A stretch of 64,000 bases of DNA, taken from Dactylosporangium aurantiacum. GTDB taxonomy: Bacteria > Actinomycetota > Actinomycetes > Mycobacteriales > Micromonosporaceae. Made by a program: the position numbers and the translations under genes. Under the pieces are notes generated by a model that worked only from the letters and a program-made list of their open reading frames with translations, was not told where the DNA came from and made no database searches. Shown one piece after another: positions 24,744 to 33,356 of this stretch (positions within the stretch are counted from its first letter, which is position 1; each line of letters starts with the position of its first letter). The stretch covers positions 186,001 through 250,000 of the forward strand of contig NZ_JNYJ01000002.1 of the NCBI RefSeq assembly GCF_000716715.1, read 5' to 3'.

Positions 24744-25196
24744 ATGCCCGCCGCTGTCCACGCCGTCTCTGGAGCCTCGTTTGAGGACCTGGCCGCGTTC
24801 CTGCGGCGGTGCCAGCCGGGCGGCCACCCCGTCGACCTGGTGCGCGAGTGCGTCTGCCGCTCGTGCGGCGGGCGGCGCTTCCAGCTGCGGGTGGCCACGA
24901 TCACCTCCGCCGTGCGGCGCGTGTGCCTGGACTGCGGGCAGGAGGCGTTCATCGCCGACAGCATGGAATGGTGGGACGACGACGCCGAGGTCGGGTGCTG
25001 CGCCTGCCTCTGCGGGCACGAGGCGTTCGCCGCGGCCGTCGGGTTCTCGCTGCACGAGCCCGATCCGCCCGACAGCGCCCCGGACGTGCGGTGGGTGCTC
25101 GTCGGAGGGCGCTGCCTCGCCTGCGGGCTGCTCGGCGTGTACGAGGACTGGAAGGTCAGCTGGGGGCCGAGCGGCTACCTGCTCGACCAGGCCTGA
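24744..25196 (+). CDS. Cysteine-rich putative zinc-binding protein of unknown function
   Basis: A 150-residue protein with GGAGG seven bases before the ATG at 24744. It contains four Cys clusters (CVCRSCGG, CLDCGQ, CCACLCG, CLACG), which look like two zinc-ribbon knuckle pairs, and an acidic, Trp-containing stretch SMEWWDDDAEV. There is no signal peptide or membrane segment. It lies 33 bases after the kinase gene, so it may be the third gene of the FIST-kinase operon, although a separate promoter is possible. I do not recognise a named family; zinc binding is inferred from Cys spacing only. Confidence 0.65.
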   Translation: MPAAVHAVSGASFEDLAAFLRRCQPGGHPVDLVRECVCRSCGGRRFQLRVATITSAVRRVCLDCGQEAFIADSMEWWDDDAEVGCCACLCGHEAFAAAVGFSLHEPDPPDSAPDVRWVLVGGRCLACGLLGVYEDWKVSWGPSGYLLDQA

Positions 25197-25206
25197 ACCG
25201 CGCCGG

Positions 25207-25227
25207 GCGCCGTTGACCGGACGGCGC
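25207..25227 (+). terminator. Small hairpin after the Cys-rich gene
   Basis: GCGCCGT (25207-25213) pairs with ACGGCGC (25221-25227) across a 7-base loop, 10 bases after the stop. Confidence 0.5.
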
Positions 25228-25322
25228 GCGGCCGCTCGCCACGTCGCACGGCCGGGCGGTGCTGTCGGCGGCCGGCTCGTCGGCCTCGACCTCGGCAAGG
25301 GCGCCGTGCGGTGGGAGCCGGG

Positions 25323-27848
25323 TCAGCTCGCCGTCACGGTGTAGGCGCCGCTCGCGCAGCCGGTGATGCGCCAGCCGCCCGGCACCTGCTCGGCCGACGC
25401 GTCGCTGACGCCCGTGGTCCGCAGGCGCGGCGCCGTCCCACCCGGGAACCAGATGTCGACCTGGCAGTTCGCCGGGCCGGGCGGGGCGGTCGCGGTGACG
25501 CGCAGGTCGGTGCCGTGCGGCCCGGCCGTCAGTGACTCCAGCCGGCCCGGCAGGGCGCGGGGGTAGGCCCGCGACAGCGGCTCGGCGAAGGGCACCGGCG
25601 GCGGGATCGACGCGCCCGTACGGCAGTCGACCGCGACGAGGTTGCCCGACGTGGCCGCGTCGGCGCCGGTCTCCGGGGAGCCGCAGCCTTGCCGCCAGAC
25701 CCAGAACGCACCGCCGGCGCCGAGCCGGTCCTGGACCGCGGCGAAGCGCCACAGTTTGCCACCGTCCACGGCGGGCTCGCCGAACCAGCCCCATTCCCCG
25801 GCCCACAGCGCGGCGCTGTACGCGGCGGCGGCGCGGGCCGACACGGTGAGGTTGCGTTCGATCGACGCGAGCGTCAGGCCCAGGCTCTGGTCCATGCTGA
25901 TGGACTCGCTGTACGGGTGCGGGGCGAACACCAGCTGCCGGTCCGCGGTGAACCCGGGCGGCGGGGCCACGTCGAAGCCGAGGCCGGACCACAGGACGCT
26001 CGGCTGGAAGAAGGCGAGGTGCGCGAACCCGCCGGCGGCGCGCTCGGCCGCGCGGATCGCGGTGATCGCGGCGTCGTAGAACCGGCCCAGCAGCAGCCCC
26101 GAGCTGACCGGCGGGGCGGTGTCGATGCCGGGCTCGTTGAGCAGGTCGTACCCGGCGACGGCGGGCTCGCCGGCGAAGGCGCGGGCGACGAACGCCCACG
26201 TGCGGACCAGCTCGGTCTGGATGCCGTCGCGGTCGGTGTACAGGTTGCCGAACGCCGTCGCCACCGCGGGCGCGAGGTCGCGGGCCAGGAACTGGCAGTG
26301 TGCCGTGCCGTCGGTGACCGTCGCCCAGGCCGGTGCGCCGTCCCAGCCGGTCGTCGGCGTGGTGCCGCCGCCGCACCGCTGCGCCGGCCGGGCCAGGGCG
26401 TTGCCCCACGCGTCCTGGTGCATGTCCAGCACGGTGTAGATGCCGTGCGCCTTGGCACCGGCGACCGCCGCCTGGATCTCCCGCAGGTACGACTCGTCGA
26501 ACCTGCCCCGCGCCGGCTCCAGCCGCGACCACGACATGCCGAGCCGCACCACGGTGAAGCCCATCGCCGCCATCTGCGCGAAGTCGTCGTCGGTCAGCGG
26601 TTGTGTCGCCGGTACGGCCGGATCCCGCAGGTGGTAGTCGATCAGCTGGTTCACGTTGACGCCCCGCAGGATCACCTGCCGGCCGGTGACGTCGGCGATC
26701 GTGGCCGGCTCGCCGCGGCCGGGCGCCGGGCGCACCACCAGCCGCGGCATGCCGCCGGTGCCCGCGACCGCGGCGACGGCCGGCGGCCCGGGCCGGGCCG
26801 TCACGCCGAGCACCGGCGCCAGCGCGAGGAGCAGCGCCCCGGCCGCCACGAGGGCCCCGAGCCGCACCCGCGTGCCCGGACGGGGCAGCGGCAGGGCCCA
26901 CCACCGCGGCGCGAGCCGGTCCAGGACCACGACCACGACCGCCGCGGTGAGACCGACGGCCGCGCCGTAGCTGATCCCGGTCGCGACGGCGACCACCGCG
27001 GTGGCGACCCACCACGTGTCGGGCCCCGCACCCGGCGGGTCGCCGGCCAACGGGGCGACCGCCGCGTCGATGACGCCGAGGCCGGCGCCGGCGACCACGC
27101 AGGCCAGCCACCCGACCACCCCACCGGCACCGGGCAGCCGGCGGGCCAGGACCCGGACCACGGCCGCGACGCCGGCCAGGAACACGGCCATGCCGAGCAG
27201 GAAGCCGGGCACACCGGCGGCGGCGGTCGGGGCGACGAGGAACCCCGCGAACGCGTATCCGACCGGGCCGCCGCGCCACCAGTGCGCCGCCGGTCCGGCC
27301 GCGGCGAGCGCGGCCACCGCGAACACCACGACGACCGGCCGGCCGTCCACGGGTCCGTCCTCGGCGCGGGCCGCCGGGCCGGCGCGGACGGCGAGCGCGG
27401 CACCCGCCCCGACCAGGACGCCGACGGCGAGGTACTTCAACGCCGCGAAGCCGCTCGTGCTCACCGCGTACCGCAGCGCCAGACCGGCGGGCAGGTGCGC
27501 CCCCATCATCGGCACCGCCGCCACGACACCACTCGCGGCGCTCGCCCAGGCGCCCGCGCCGACCGTCGCGACCCAGGCGGCGGCGAACACCCACCGGGGC
27601 GGCAGCCGACCGGCGACGAGCAGGACCGGGACCGCCGCACCGGCCAGCAGGACCGGCAGCCCGACCAGCAGGGGCGACCAGCGGTAGGCGCCGCCGGTGC
27701 CGGCGAGGGGCAGCCCCCGGCCACCGACCGGTGCGAGCAGACCCGACGGGTCGGTCACGGCGCCGGCCGCGACGACGGCGAGGAGCACGGCGACAACGGC
27801 CACGGCGGCGCGGCCCTGCGGCGCCGCCCAGATCCGCCGGGGGGTCAT
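25323..27848 (-). CDS. Polytopic membrane domain fused to a GH5-type glycosidase (endoglycoceramidase-like)
   Basis: An 841-residue protein. Residues ~1-360 contain about nine to ten hydrophobic helices separated by short loops. After a Pro/Ala-rich linker (~365-395) comes an extracellular GH5-like barrel: GRQVILRGVNVNQL, MGFTVVRLGMSWSRLEP, HGIYTVLDMHQDAWG, YDLLNEPGID with the predicted acid/base Glu, APHPYSESI, and LWAGEWGWFG with the predicted nucleophile Glu. The pattern is closest to endoglycoceramidase-type GH5 enzymes, which cleave glycolipids. A C-terminal ~90-residue beta domain follows. Both catalytic glutamates are present, so it should be active, tethered to the outer face of the membrane. 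The multi-helix anchor is unusual, since GH5 enzymes are normally secreted or singly anchored. A glycolipid or lipid-linked glycan substrate is an inference. Confidence 0.8.
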   Translation of the reverse strand: MTPRRIWAAPQGRAAVAVVAVLLAVVAAGAVTDPSGLLAPVGGRGLPLAGTGGAYRWSPLLVGLPVLLAGAAVPVLLVAGRLPPRWVFAAAWVATVGAGAWASAASGVVAAVPMMGAHLPAGLALRYAVSTSGFAALKYLAVGVLVGAGAALAVRAGPAARAEDGPVDGRPVVVVFAVAALAAAGPAAHWWRGGPVGYAFAGFLVAPTAAAGVPGFLLGMAVFLAGVAAVVRVLARRLPGAGGVVGWLACVVAGAGLGVIDAAVAPLAGDPPGAGPDTWWVATAVVAVATGISYGAAVGLTAAVVVVVLDRLAPRWWALPLPRPGTRVRLGALVAAGALLLALAPVLGVTARPGPPAVAAVAGTGGMPRLVVRPAPGRGEPATIADVTGRQVILRGVNVNQLIDYHLRDPAVPATQPLTDDDFAQMAAMGFTVVRLGMSWSRLEPARGRFDESYLREIQAAVAGAKAHGIYTVLDMHQDAWGNALARPAQRCGGGTTPTTGWDGAPAWATVTDGTAHCQFLARDLAPAVATAFGNLYTDRDGIQTELVRTWAFVARAFAGEPAVAGYDLLNEPGIDTAPPVSSGLLLGRFYDAAITAIRAAERAAGGFAHLAFFQPSVLWSGLGFDVAPPPGFTADRQLVFAPHPYSESISMDQSLGLTLASIERNLTVSARAAAAYSAALWAGEWGWFGEPAVDGGKLWRFAAVQDRLGAGGAFWVWRQGCGSPETGADAATSGNLVAVDCRTGASIPPPVPFAEPLSRAYPRALPGRLESLTAGPHGTDLRVTATAPPGPANCQVDIWFPGGTAPRLRTTGVSDASAEQVPGGWRITGCASGAYTVTAS

Positions 27849-27909
27849 GAGGGCGAGACGGTCGTCATAGTGAACGCGATTCTGGCTCGCGTTCGGTGGT
27901 TTGTCAGCC

Positions 27910-27950
27910 CCCGCGGTGGCCGCTCAGCGCCGCGCCGAGCGGCCACCGCG
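27910..27950 (-). terminator. Strong terminator hairpin after the repeat-bearing membrane protein gene
   Basis: A perfect 14-bp stem (27910-27923 with 27937-27950) and 13-base loop begins 8 bases beyond the stop at 27959. It separates this gene from the GH5 fusion gene downstream. Confidence 0.8.
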
Positions 27951-27958
27951 GTCCGGGA

Positions 27959-29347
27959 TCACTGCGGGTAGTCGCCCGGGTCGACCGCGTCGGTGTCGGC
28001 GTTGCCGCCGACGCTGGCCTTGAGGGTGATCTCCCACGTGGTGTACTGCCGGCTGGTGGTCTTGAACTCGAGGAGGTCGGTGAACTTCTCGAACTCGCAG
28101 GAGCGGGTGAACCCGGCGGCGGCCGCGTCCCAGTCCACGCCGGTGGTCATGTACACCTGGTAGTTGCCGTCCCGGACCCGCTTGACCTTGTACGTCTTGC
28201 CGGCCGACACGTAGACCGTCCAGGCCGCGACCTTGGTGCCGTTCGGCACGAGGCTCACGACCACGTCGGTGTCACTGCCGCTGTTGTTGATCGTGAACTC
28301 GCCCGACCCGTTGAGGGTCCCCTTCTTCACCATGGTCCCGTTGGCGAGGGTGCGGGTCTGCTGGGCGACCGGTGCCGGCAGCCACGCGCCGAACGTGAAC
28401 GCGGACCCGAAGGCCTTGACCGCCTCCCGGAGGTAGGTCGCCGACTGCAGGCCGGTCACCTGGGCGACCGCCGCGGAACCCGCGCAGATCTCGCCGTTCT
28501 TGACGGTCCCGGTCAGCGCGATGAAGTCGTTGCGGAACGCGTCGAACGCCCGCTTGAGCTGCTCGTGCCCGGCGGCCGCCTCCTTCGGCGGGGTGAGCGA
28601 CGCGAACCGGGGCCCGCTGGCCTTGGCCGCGTCGACCAGCGCCTGCACGGCCTCGGTCGTCGCCGCCTGGTTCTTCGCCCCGGCCACCTTCTGCCACGCC
28701 GGCCCCATCAGCCCGTCGACCTCGGTCAGCAGCGTCTGGTACGCGGTGGCGGTCACCGGCTCCGGCGCCTTGCTCGGCGTCGGGCTCGCCGACGCGCCGC
28801 CGGCCGCGGACGTCGGCTTCTTGTCCGAGCCACCGCCGCCGACGACGGCGGCGACCGCTCCCGCGCCGCACACCAGCAGCAGCACGGCGGCGACGACCCC
28901 GATGATCAGCTTGTTCCTCGACCCCGTGGACGGCACCCGGTCACCGCTCGGCCACCCCGCGCCCGGCCCGCCGACGACCGGCCCGGTGGGCGGCCCGCTC
29001 CAGCCGGGCGCCCCGCCGGGCGGCAGCCCCGACCCGTCCGGCGCCCCGTACGCGGGCATCCCGGAGGTGGGCGGCCCGAAGGCGGGCATGCCGGAGGTGG
29101 GCGGCCCGTACGCGGGCATCCCGGAGGTGGGGGGCCCGTACGCGGGCATCCCGGACGTGGGGGGCCCGTACGCGGGCATCCCGGACGTGGGAGGCCCGTA
29201 CGCGGGCATGCCGGAGGTGGGCGGACCGAACGCGGGCGCGCCGGGGGGCGGCGTACCGGGGGCCGGCACGCCGGAGGCAGGGGCGTCGGGCGTGCTCCAG
29301 GAGGGGAGGTCCGGGTTCGGCCCGGCAGGGGAGGGCGGCGTTGTCAC
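27959..29347 (-). CDS. Single-pass membrane protein with Pro-rich 10-residue repeats
   Basis: The GTG at 29347 is preferred: TACGGT ends 6 bases upstream, giving a leaderless start, and the product is 462 residues. The N-terminal ~145 residues are cytoplasmic and Pro/Gly/Ala-rich, with six repeats of AYGPPTSGMP encoded by 30-bp tandem units. One membrane helix follows (KLIIGVVAAVLLLVCGAGAVAAVV), then an extracellular Ser/Thr/Ala linker, a helical region (~190-320, with LTEVDGLMGPAWQKVAGAK) and a beta-rich end with strands such as GTKVAAWTVYVSAG. The tripartite layout resembles actinobacterial envelope or cell-division accessory proteins, but I recognise no defined family. Confidence 0.65.
   Translation of the reverse strand: MTTPPSPAGPNPDLPSWSTPDAPASGVPAPGTPPPGAPAFGPPTSGMPAYGPPTSGMPAYGPPTSGMPAYGPPTSGMPAYGPPTSGMPAFGPPTSGMPAYGAPDGSGLPPGGAPGWSGPPTGPVVGGPGAGWPSGDRVPSTGSRNKLIIGVVAAVLLLVCGAGAVAAVVGGGGSDKKPTSAAGGASASPTPSKAPEPVTATAYQTLLTEVDGLMGPAWQKVAGAKNQAATTEAVQALVDAAKASGPRFASLTPPKEAAAGHEQLKRAFDAFRNDFIALTGTVKNGEICAGSAAVAQVTGLQSATYLREAVKAFGSAFTFGAWLPAPVAQQTRTLANGTMVKKGTLNGSGEFTINNSGSDTDVVVSLVPNGTKVAAWTVYVSAGKTYKVKRVRDGNYQVYMTTGVDWDAAAAGFTRSCEFEKFTDLLEFKTTSRQYTTWEITLKASVGGNADTDAVDPGDYPQ
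29041..29240. repeat. 30-bp coding tandem repeat, six units plus a partial
   Basis: Units of 30 bp start at 29041, 29071, 29101, 29131, 29161 and 29191, with a partial from 29221. They differ at only one to three positions and keep the frame, encoding AYGPPTSGMP on the minus strand. They are contiguous with no spacers. Confidence 0.9.
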
Positions 29348-29353
29348 GCGAGC

Positions 29354-29359
29354 ACCGTA
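29354..29359 (-). promoter_or_regulatory. -10 box (TACGGT) of a leaderless gene
   Basis: TACGGT on the minus strand ends 6 bases before the GTG at 29347, and no ribosome site is present. This is the usual layout for leaderless actinobacterial mRNA. Confidence 0.45.
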
Positions 29360-29424
29360 CCGGTCCAGCTGCATGTGCATGTGCCCGTGACCGGCCTGTG
29401 ATCTGCGGCTCGCCGCCCCTCCGG

Positions 29425-31812
29425 TCAGGTGATCTCGTAGATGGCCACGTGGCCGGCGCGGTACCGCAGGGTGGTGAACTTGCCGAGGTCGGGCGAGACG
29501 TGGACCTCGTCCGGGTACGGCGGCTCCTCGGTCCAGTACCAGTTGGACACGTCCTCGACCCACAGCCAGCGCACGCCGTACTGGTCGCGCAGGCGGCCGA
29601 CGGTCTGCGGGGACGGGTCGGTGAAGGCGGCGTCGTTGTCGATGATGGTCTGCGGGTGCCAGTACATCGTGTACTGCTGGATCACGCCCTGGGACTGTTC
29701 CTGGCTGTGCGCCTCGGCCGTGTAGGCCCACGACTCGACCAGGACGCGGCGTTCGCTGTACGCGGCGATGCCGAAGTGGCGGCGGTCGCAGCCGTCGGCG
29801 GGGCTGAGGTACACGCAGTGGGCGTTGGTGGCGATCAGGTCGTCGGCGGTGGAGCGGGCGCGCAGCCAGCGGCCGGCCTCGACGGTGCCCTCGGTGACGA
29901 TCGGCCACAGGTCCGCGCGGTCCTTCCAGCCGTAGTCGCGGCCGTCGGGGTACAGGGCGGAGATCTGGCTGATCGCGGTCGGCAGGGAGAAGCCGAGCAT
30001 CAGGGCGACGGCGAGCGCCGCCGGCCGGATGGTGCCGAGGCGGGCCCGGTAGCGCCAGGCGACGACGGCGGTGGCGACGGCGAGCAGCGCCAGGATCGCG
30101 TACGGGTACGTGATCTTCGTGGTGAGCTTGAGCGTGCGGTAGGTGGCGCTGAACATGGGGACCTTGTCGCCGTCGAGCGCCCGGATCGTCCAGATGACGG
30201 CCATGCCGGCCAGGAGGCTCAGCAGCAGCGGCCGGGCGCGGCGCCAGGTCAGGGCCGGCGCGAGCAGCAGCAGCCCCCAGACGGCGAGGGTCGCCAGGTA
30301 GGGCCGCGCGCCCATGAGGAAGAAGCCTTCGGCCGACCCGCCGGAGTGCGCGAACAGCAGCAGCGCCGACATGCCGACGATGCCGAGCCCCGCCATGACG
30401 AGCACGTCGGCGTCGAGCACGTGGCGGCGCAGGCCGACGGCGCCGGCCCACATGCAGACCCAGCACAGCGCGGTGAGGCCGAGCAGGATCGCCAGCCGGT
30501 ACAGCTTGGGGTCGCTGATGTAGTTGGTGGTGTCGCCGACCGGGTTGTGGCGCATGCCGCCGAGCGCGACGATGTCCAGCCCCTGGCTCTCCCCGCCGAA
30601 CAGCACGAACTGCGCGAACAGCATCCAGGCCGCGACGACGCCGAGCGCGGCGAGCGCGACCCGGTTGAGCCGCCGCCGGAACAGCAGCTGCGCGCAGACG
30701 ACCAGCAGCAGCCCGCACAGCAGGGTCGGCAGGAACGTCGCCTTCGCGCCCATGATCGCGGCCGGCAGCAGCGCGAACAGCACCCACCGCCGCCGGTCGC
30801 CGCCGTGGTCGCGCAGCAGGTCGAGCAGCAGCAGCATCAGCGGCACGAACAGCATGCTGCCGAACGTCTGGCTCGGGCTGGACCACAGGAACAGCTTGAG
30901 GTTCGAGCCGTCGTCCATCGTGTTGAACGCGTAGCTGGTGTAGAAGCCGTCCAGCGGCCAGCCGTACGGGTCCGGCGACAGGATCAGGAACGCGGCCAGG
31001 GCGGTGAGTGCGCCGCCGAGCCAGGACCCGGTCGCGCGGCGGCCGAACGCGGCGACGAGCACCACGTACGCCATGATCATCGGCAGCAGCGACAGCCGGC
31101 TGATGAGGGTCCACGGCTCGATCCCGGTCACCCAGCTGGTCGAGGCGAAGTCGGCGTAGATGAACCAGTGGTAGTAGACGCCTTCGCTGGTGACCCACGG
31201 CGTCACGAGGTCCATGTGGTGCTTGAACTCGCCGGTGAGCGCCAGGTGGAACGGCAGGTCGATGTCGGTGCGGCCGTAGCTGGGCCAGCTCTGGCCCAGG
31301 TACCGGTAGTACTTGGACGCCCAGGCCAGCATGATGAGCGCCACCACGGCCAGGGTCCACGACCAGGCCAGCGGCACCCGCCCGGCCGCGCCGTCGCCGC
31401 GCCAGTACCGGCGCAGCCCGGGCACGGCGGCGAACGCGGCGATGATGAGCACCGGCACCGCCTGCGCCGCGAGGGGCATCCCGGCGGCGCGGGCGGGGAT
31501 GTAGGCGAGCACCTCGATGCCGTAGCCGATGGCGGTGCCGGCGGCCAGGTCCTCCGGCAGCGTGCGGGAGCCGCGGTGCACCAGCCGCCACAGCAGCATG
31601 CCCGGCACGGTCACGGCGAGCGCCACGTACGCTGCGAACACCCCCGTCGTGGCCGGCGGCACGTCGTAGCACCACAGCAGCGCGACCGCGCAGACCGCGA
31701 CGAGCGCAGCGGGCCACCATCCCGATCGCCACACAGCGGTCCGGGACGCGCCGGACGGCCGTCCGTCGGGCGGGGTGTCGGCCTGCTGCTCGGCGTGCTG
31801 CGCCAATGTCAT
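29425..31812 (-). CDS. Large polytopic membrane protein, glycosyltransferase-like
   Basis: A 795-residue protein with a GAAGGTGA site before the ATG at 31812. It has about 13-15 hydrophobic helices (for example ALVAVCAVALLWC, LLLVVCAQLLF, YAILALLAVATAVVAW) and a hydrophilic C-terminal ~190 residues with aromatic and acidic motifs (VYLSPADGCDRRHFG, SWAYTAEAHSQEQ, WYWTEEPPYPDEV). The first loop contains RTDIDLPFHLALTGEF, with Asp and His residues reminiscent of GT-C family enzymes that use polyprenyl-phosphate sugars. An envelope glycosylation role is therefore plausible but not proven. It lies 78 bases upstream of the repeat-bearing protein gene on the same strand and may share a role with it. 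Confidence 0.65.
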   Translation of the reverse strand: MTLAQHAEQQADTPPDGRPSGASRTAVWRSGWWPAALVAVCAVALLWCYDVPPATTGVFAAYVALAVTVPGMLLWRLVHRGSRTLPEDLAAGTAIGYGIEVLAYIPARAAGMPLAAQAVPVLIIAAFAAVPGLRRYWRGDGAAGRVPLAWSWTLAVVALIMLAWASKYYRYLGQSWPSYGRTDIDLPFHLALTGEFKHHMDLVTPWVTSEGVYYHWFIYADFASTSWVTGIEPWTLISRLSLLPMIMAYVVLVAAFGRRATGSWLGGALTALAAFLILSPDPYGWPLDGFYTSYAFNTMDDGSNLKLFLWSSPSQTFGSMLFVPLMLLLLDLLRDHGGDRRRWVLFALLPAAIMGAKATFLPTLLCGLLLVVCAQLLFRRRLNRVALAALGVVAAWMLFAQFVLFGGESQGLDIVALGGMRHNPVGDTTNYISDPKLYRLAILLGLTALCWVCMWAGAVGLRRHVLDADVLVMAGLGIVGMSALLLFAHSGGSAEGFFLMGARPYLATLAVWGLLLLAPALTWRRARPLLLSLLAGMAVIWTIRALDGDKVPMFSATYRTLKLTTKITYPYAILALLAVATAVVAWRYRARLGTIRPAALAVALMLGFSLPTAISQISALYPDGRDYGWKDRADLWPIVTEGTVEAGRWLRARSTADDLIATNAHCVYLSPADGCDRRHFGIAAYSERRVLVESWAYTAEAHSQEQSQGVIQQYTMYWHPQTIIDNDAAFTDPSPQTVGRLRDQYGVRWLWVEDVSNWYWTEEPPYPDEVHVSPDLGKFTTLRYRAGHVAIYEIT

Positions 31813-32040
31813 CGTGATAAGTCACCTTCAAAGTGGCGAATCGCTGCCGGGTGAGTATAGGCACCTCACCCGGTGATCACCCGTCGGTGCGACACGGACC
31901 CACCCTGTGTTCACACAGGCTCGGCGACCGGTCCGGCCGCGCGGAATCGGCCCGGTGACATCGCCGTGAACAGTGGCGCGAGGGCGGGTCGTGCGGGCGG
32001 CTACGCTGTCGGTCCACGCACCTGCACGGGGAGGCATGAC

Positions 32041-32844
32041 GTGACCACCATCAGTCGCCGCACGGTGCTGGGCGCCATCGGTGCGGTGGCCGCCGCACCC
32101 GCGGCTTCCGTCGCGCTTGTACCGACTGCCGCTTACGCCGCCGACGACTACGCCTCGAACACGGCGCTCTACGCGGATCCCGCGCTCGCCGAGGGGGTGG
32201 ACTACGCCCGCCGGTACCGCCGGCACGAGGCGGTGGACGGCAGCGACGCGGCCTCCTCCCCGTTCCCGGACACGGTCGTGCTCGCCCTGCACGGTGGCGG
32301 CATCGAACCGGGCACCTCGGAGCTGTGCCTGGCGGTCGCCGGCTACCACCCGGGCACCGGCGCGGTCGAGCCGGCCGGCGGGCCGACCTACGACCACTGG
32401 ATGTTCGAGGGCATCCGCGCGTCGAACAACAGCCCGCTGCACGTCACGGCCACCCATTGCGACGACCCGGTCGCCCGTGCCCTGACCGCCGGCGCCCGGC
32501 GGGCCGTCTCCCTGCACGGCTGCACCCCCGCCCAGGCCGGGCTCGCCGACGGCACGGCCGCGGTCGTGGTCGGCGGGCTGGACCTCGCGTTGAAGGGCCG
32601 GCTGCTGGCGTGCTTCGCCGCCGCCGGCATCCAGGCCCACGACGCGGCGGGCATCCCGGCGCTCAACGGCGACGACCCGGCGAACATCGTCAACCGCACG
32701 CTCACCGGCGGCGGCGCGCAGCTGGAGCTCACCACCCCGCTGCGCACCGCGATGTTCACCACCAACACCCGGGCGCAGCGCAAGAACACCACCACCGCGA
32801 CCTTCTGGCAGTTCGTGACCGCCGTACGGGCGGCGCTGCAGTAG
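32041..32844 (+). CDS. Tat-secreted poly-gamma-glutamate hydrolase family protein
   Basis: The GTG at 32041 follows GGGGAGGC; the overlapping ATG at 32037 stops after two codons. The 267-residue product has a twin-arginine signal (SRRTVLGAIGAVAAA, cleavage near AYA). The mature part matches the phage PghP-like family PF05908: VVLALHGGGIEPGTSEL, YDHWMFEGIRASNNSPLHVTA (read in parts), AVSLHGC and AVVVGGLD. The His and Glu residues in these motifs are the predicted zinc ligands. Family members degrade gamma-linked polyglutamate, releasing short oligomers outside the cell. Use as a nutrient scavenging enzyme or for capsule removal is an inference. It is divergent from the membrane protein at 29425-31812. 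Confidence 0.8.
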   Translation: MTTISRRTVLGAIGAVAAAPAASVALVPTAAYAADDYASNTALYADPALAEGVDYARRYRRHEAVDGSDAASSPFPDTVVLALHGGGIEPGTSELCLAVAGYHPGTGAVEPAGGPTYDHWMFEGIRASNNSPLHVTATHCDDPVARALTAGARRAVSLHGCTPAQAGLADGTAAVVVGGLDLALKGRLLACFAAAGIQAHDAAGIPALNGDDPANIVNRTLTGGGAQLELTTPLRTAMFTTNTRAQRKNTTTATFWQFVTAVRAALQ

Positions 32845-32861
32845 CGGACCCGCCCCGCCCG

Positions 32862-33257
32862 TCAGGCGGCCGTCTCCGGTTCAAGGAACTCCAACCGGTT
32901 GCCGAGCGGGTCGACGGCGTAGCAGCGGCGGTGGCCCGGGAAGTTGTCGTCCCACTCGACCTCGACCCCCGCGGCGGTCAGGCGCCGCGCGAGGGCGTCG
33001 ATGCCGGTGACCAGCACCCCCGGGTGCGCCTTGCGGGCCGCGACGAACTCCTGCTCGACGCCGAAGTGCAGCTCCACGCCGCCACCGCGGAACCAGCAGC
33101 CGCCACGGGCGGCGAGCACCGGTGGCTTCTCCAGCTCCACCATTGCGAGGATGCCGCCGTAGAAGGCCCGGATCCGATCCTCGGCGCCCGGCGGGATCGC
33201 CAGCTGGACGTGGTGCAGGCCGTTGAACGAGTGCTGCGGCGCTTCGTCCGTGCTCAC
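32862..33257 (-). CDS. VOC-superfamily (glyoxalase/bleomycin resistance-like) protein
   Basis: A 131-residue soluble protein with a single VOC fold (two beta-alpha-beta-beta-beta units). The start LHHVQLAIPPG carries the usual first metal-ligand His, and RCYAVDPLGNRLEFLEP carries the C-terminal Glu. Members include dioxygenases, glyoxalases and antibiotic-sequestering proteins, and small single-copy ones like this are not assignable from sequence alone. It converges with the hydrolase at 32844 and is 99 bases downstream of the DUF1269 gene region. Confidence 0.8.
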   Translation of the reverse strand: MSTDEAPQHSFNGLHHVQLAIPPGAEDRIRAFYGGILAMVELEKPPVLAARGGCWFRGGGVELHFGVEQEFVAARKAHPGVLVTGIDALARRLTAAGVEVEWDDNFPGHRRCYAVDPLGNRLEFLEPETAA

Positions 33258-33356
33258 GGGCTTCCCTCCACGACGACTGCCGGCAATCTATCCGGCGGTC
33301 GTCGCGTCGCGCACGCCGTGGGTGGCGGCCCACGGTGCGTGCCGGTCCGCGCCGGC

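Noticed and set aside
29041..29240. The 30-bp repeats considered as a CRISPR array
   Set aside because: Units are contiguous with no spacers and keep a reading frame inside a membrane protein gene; there are no cas genes.
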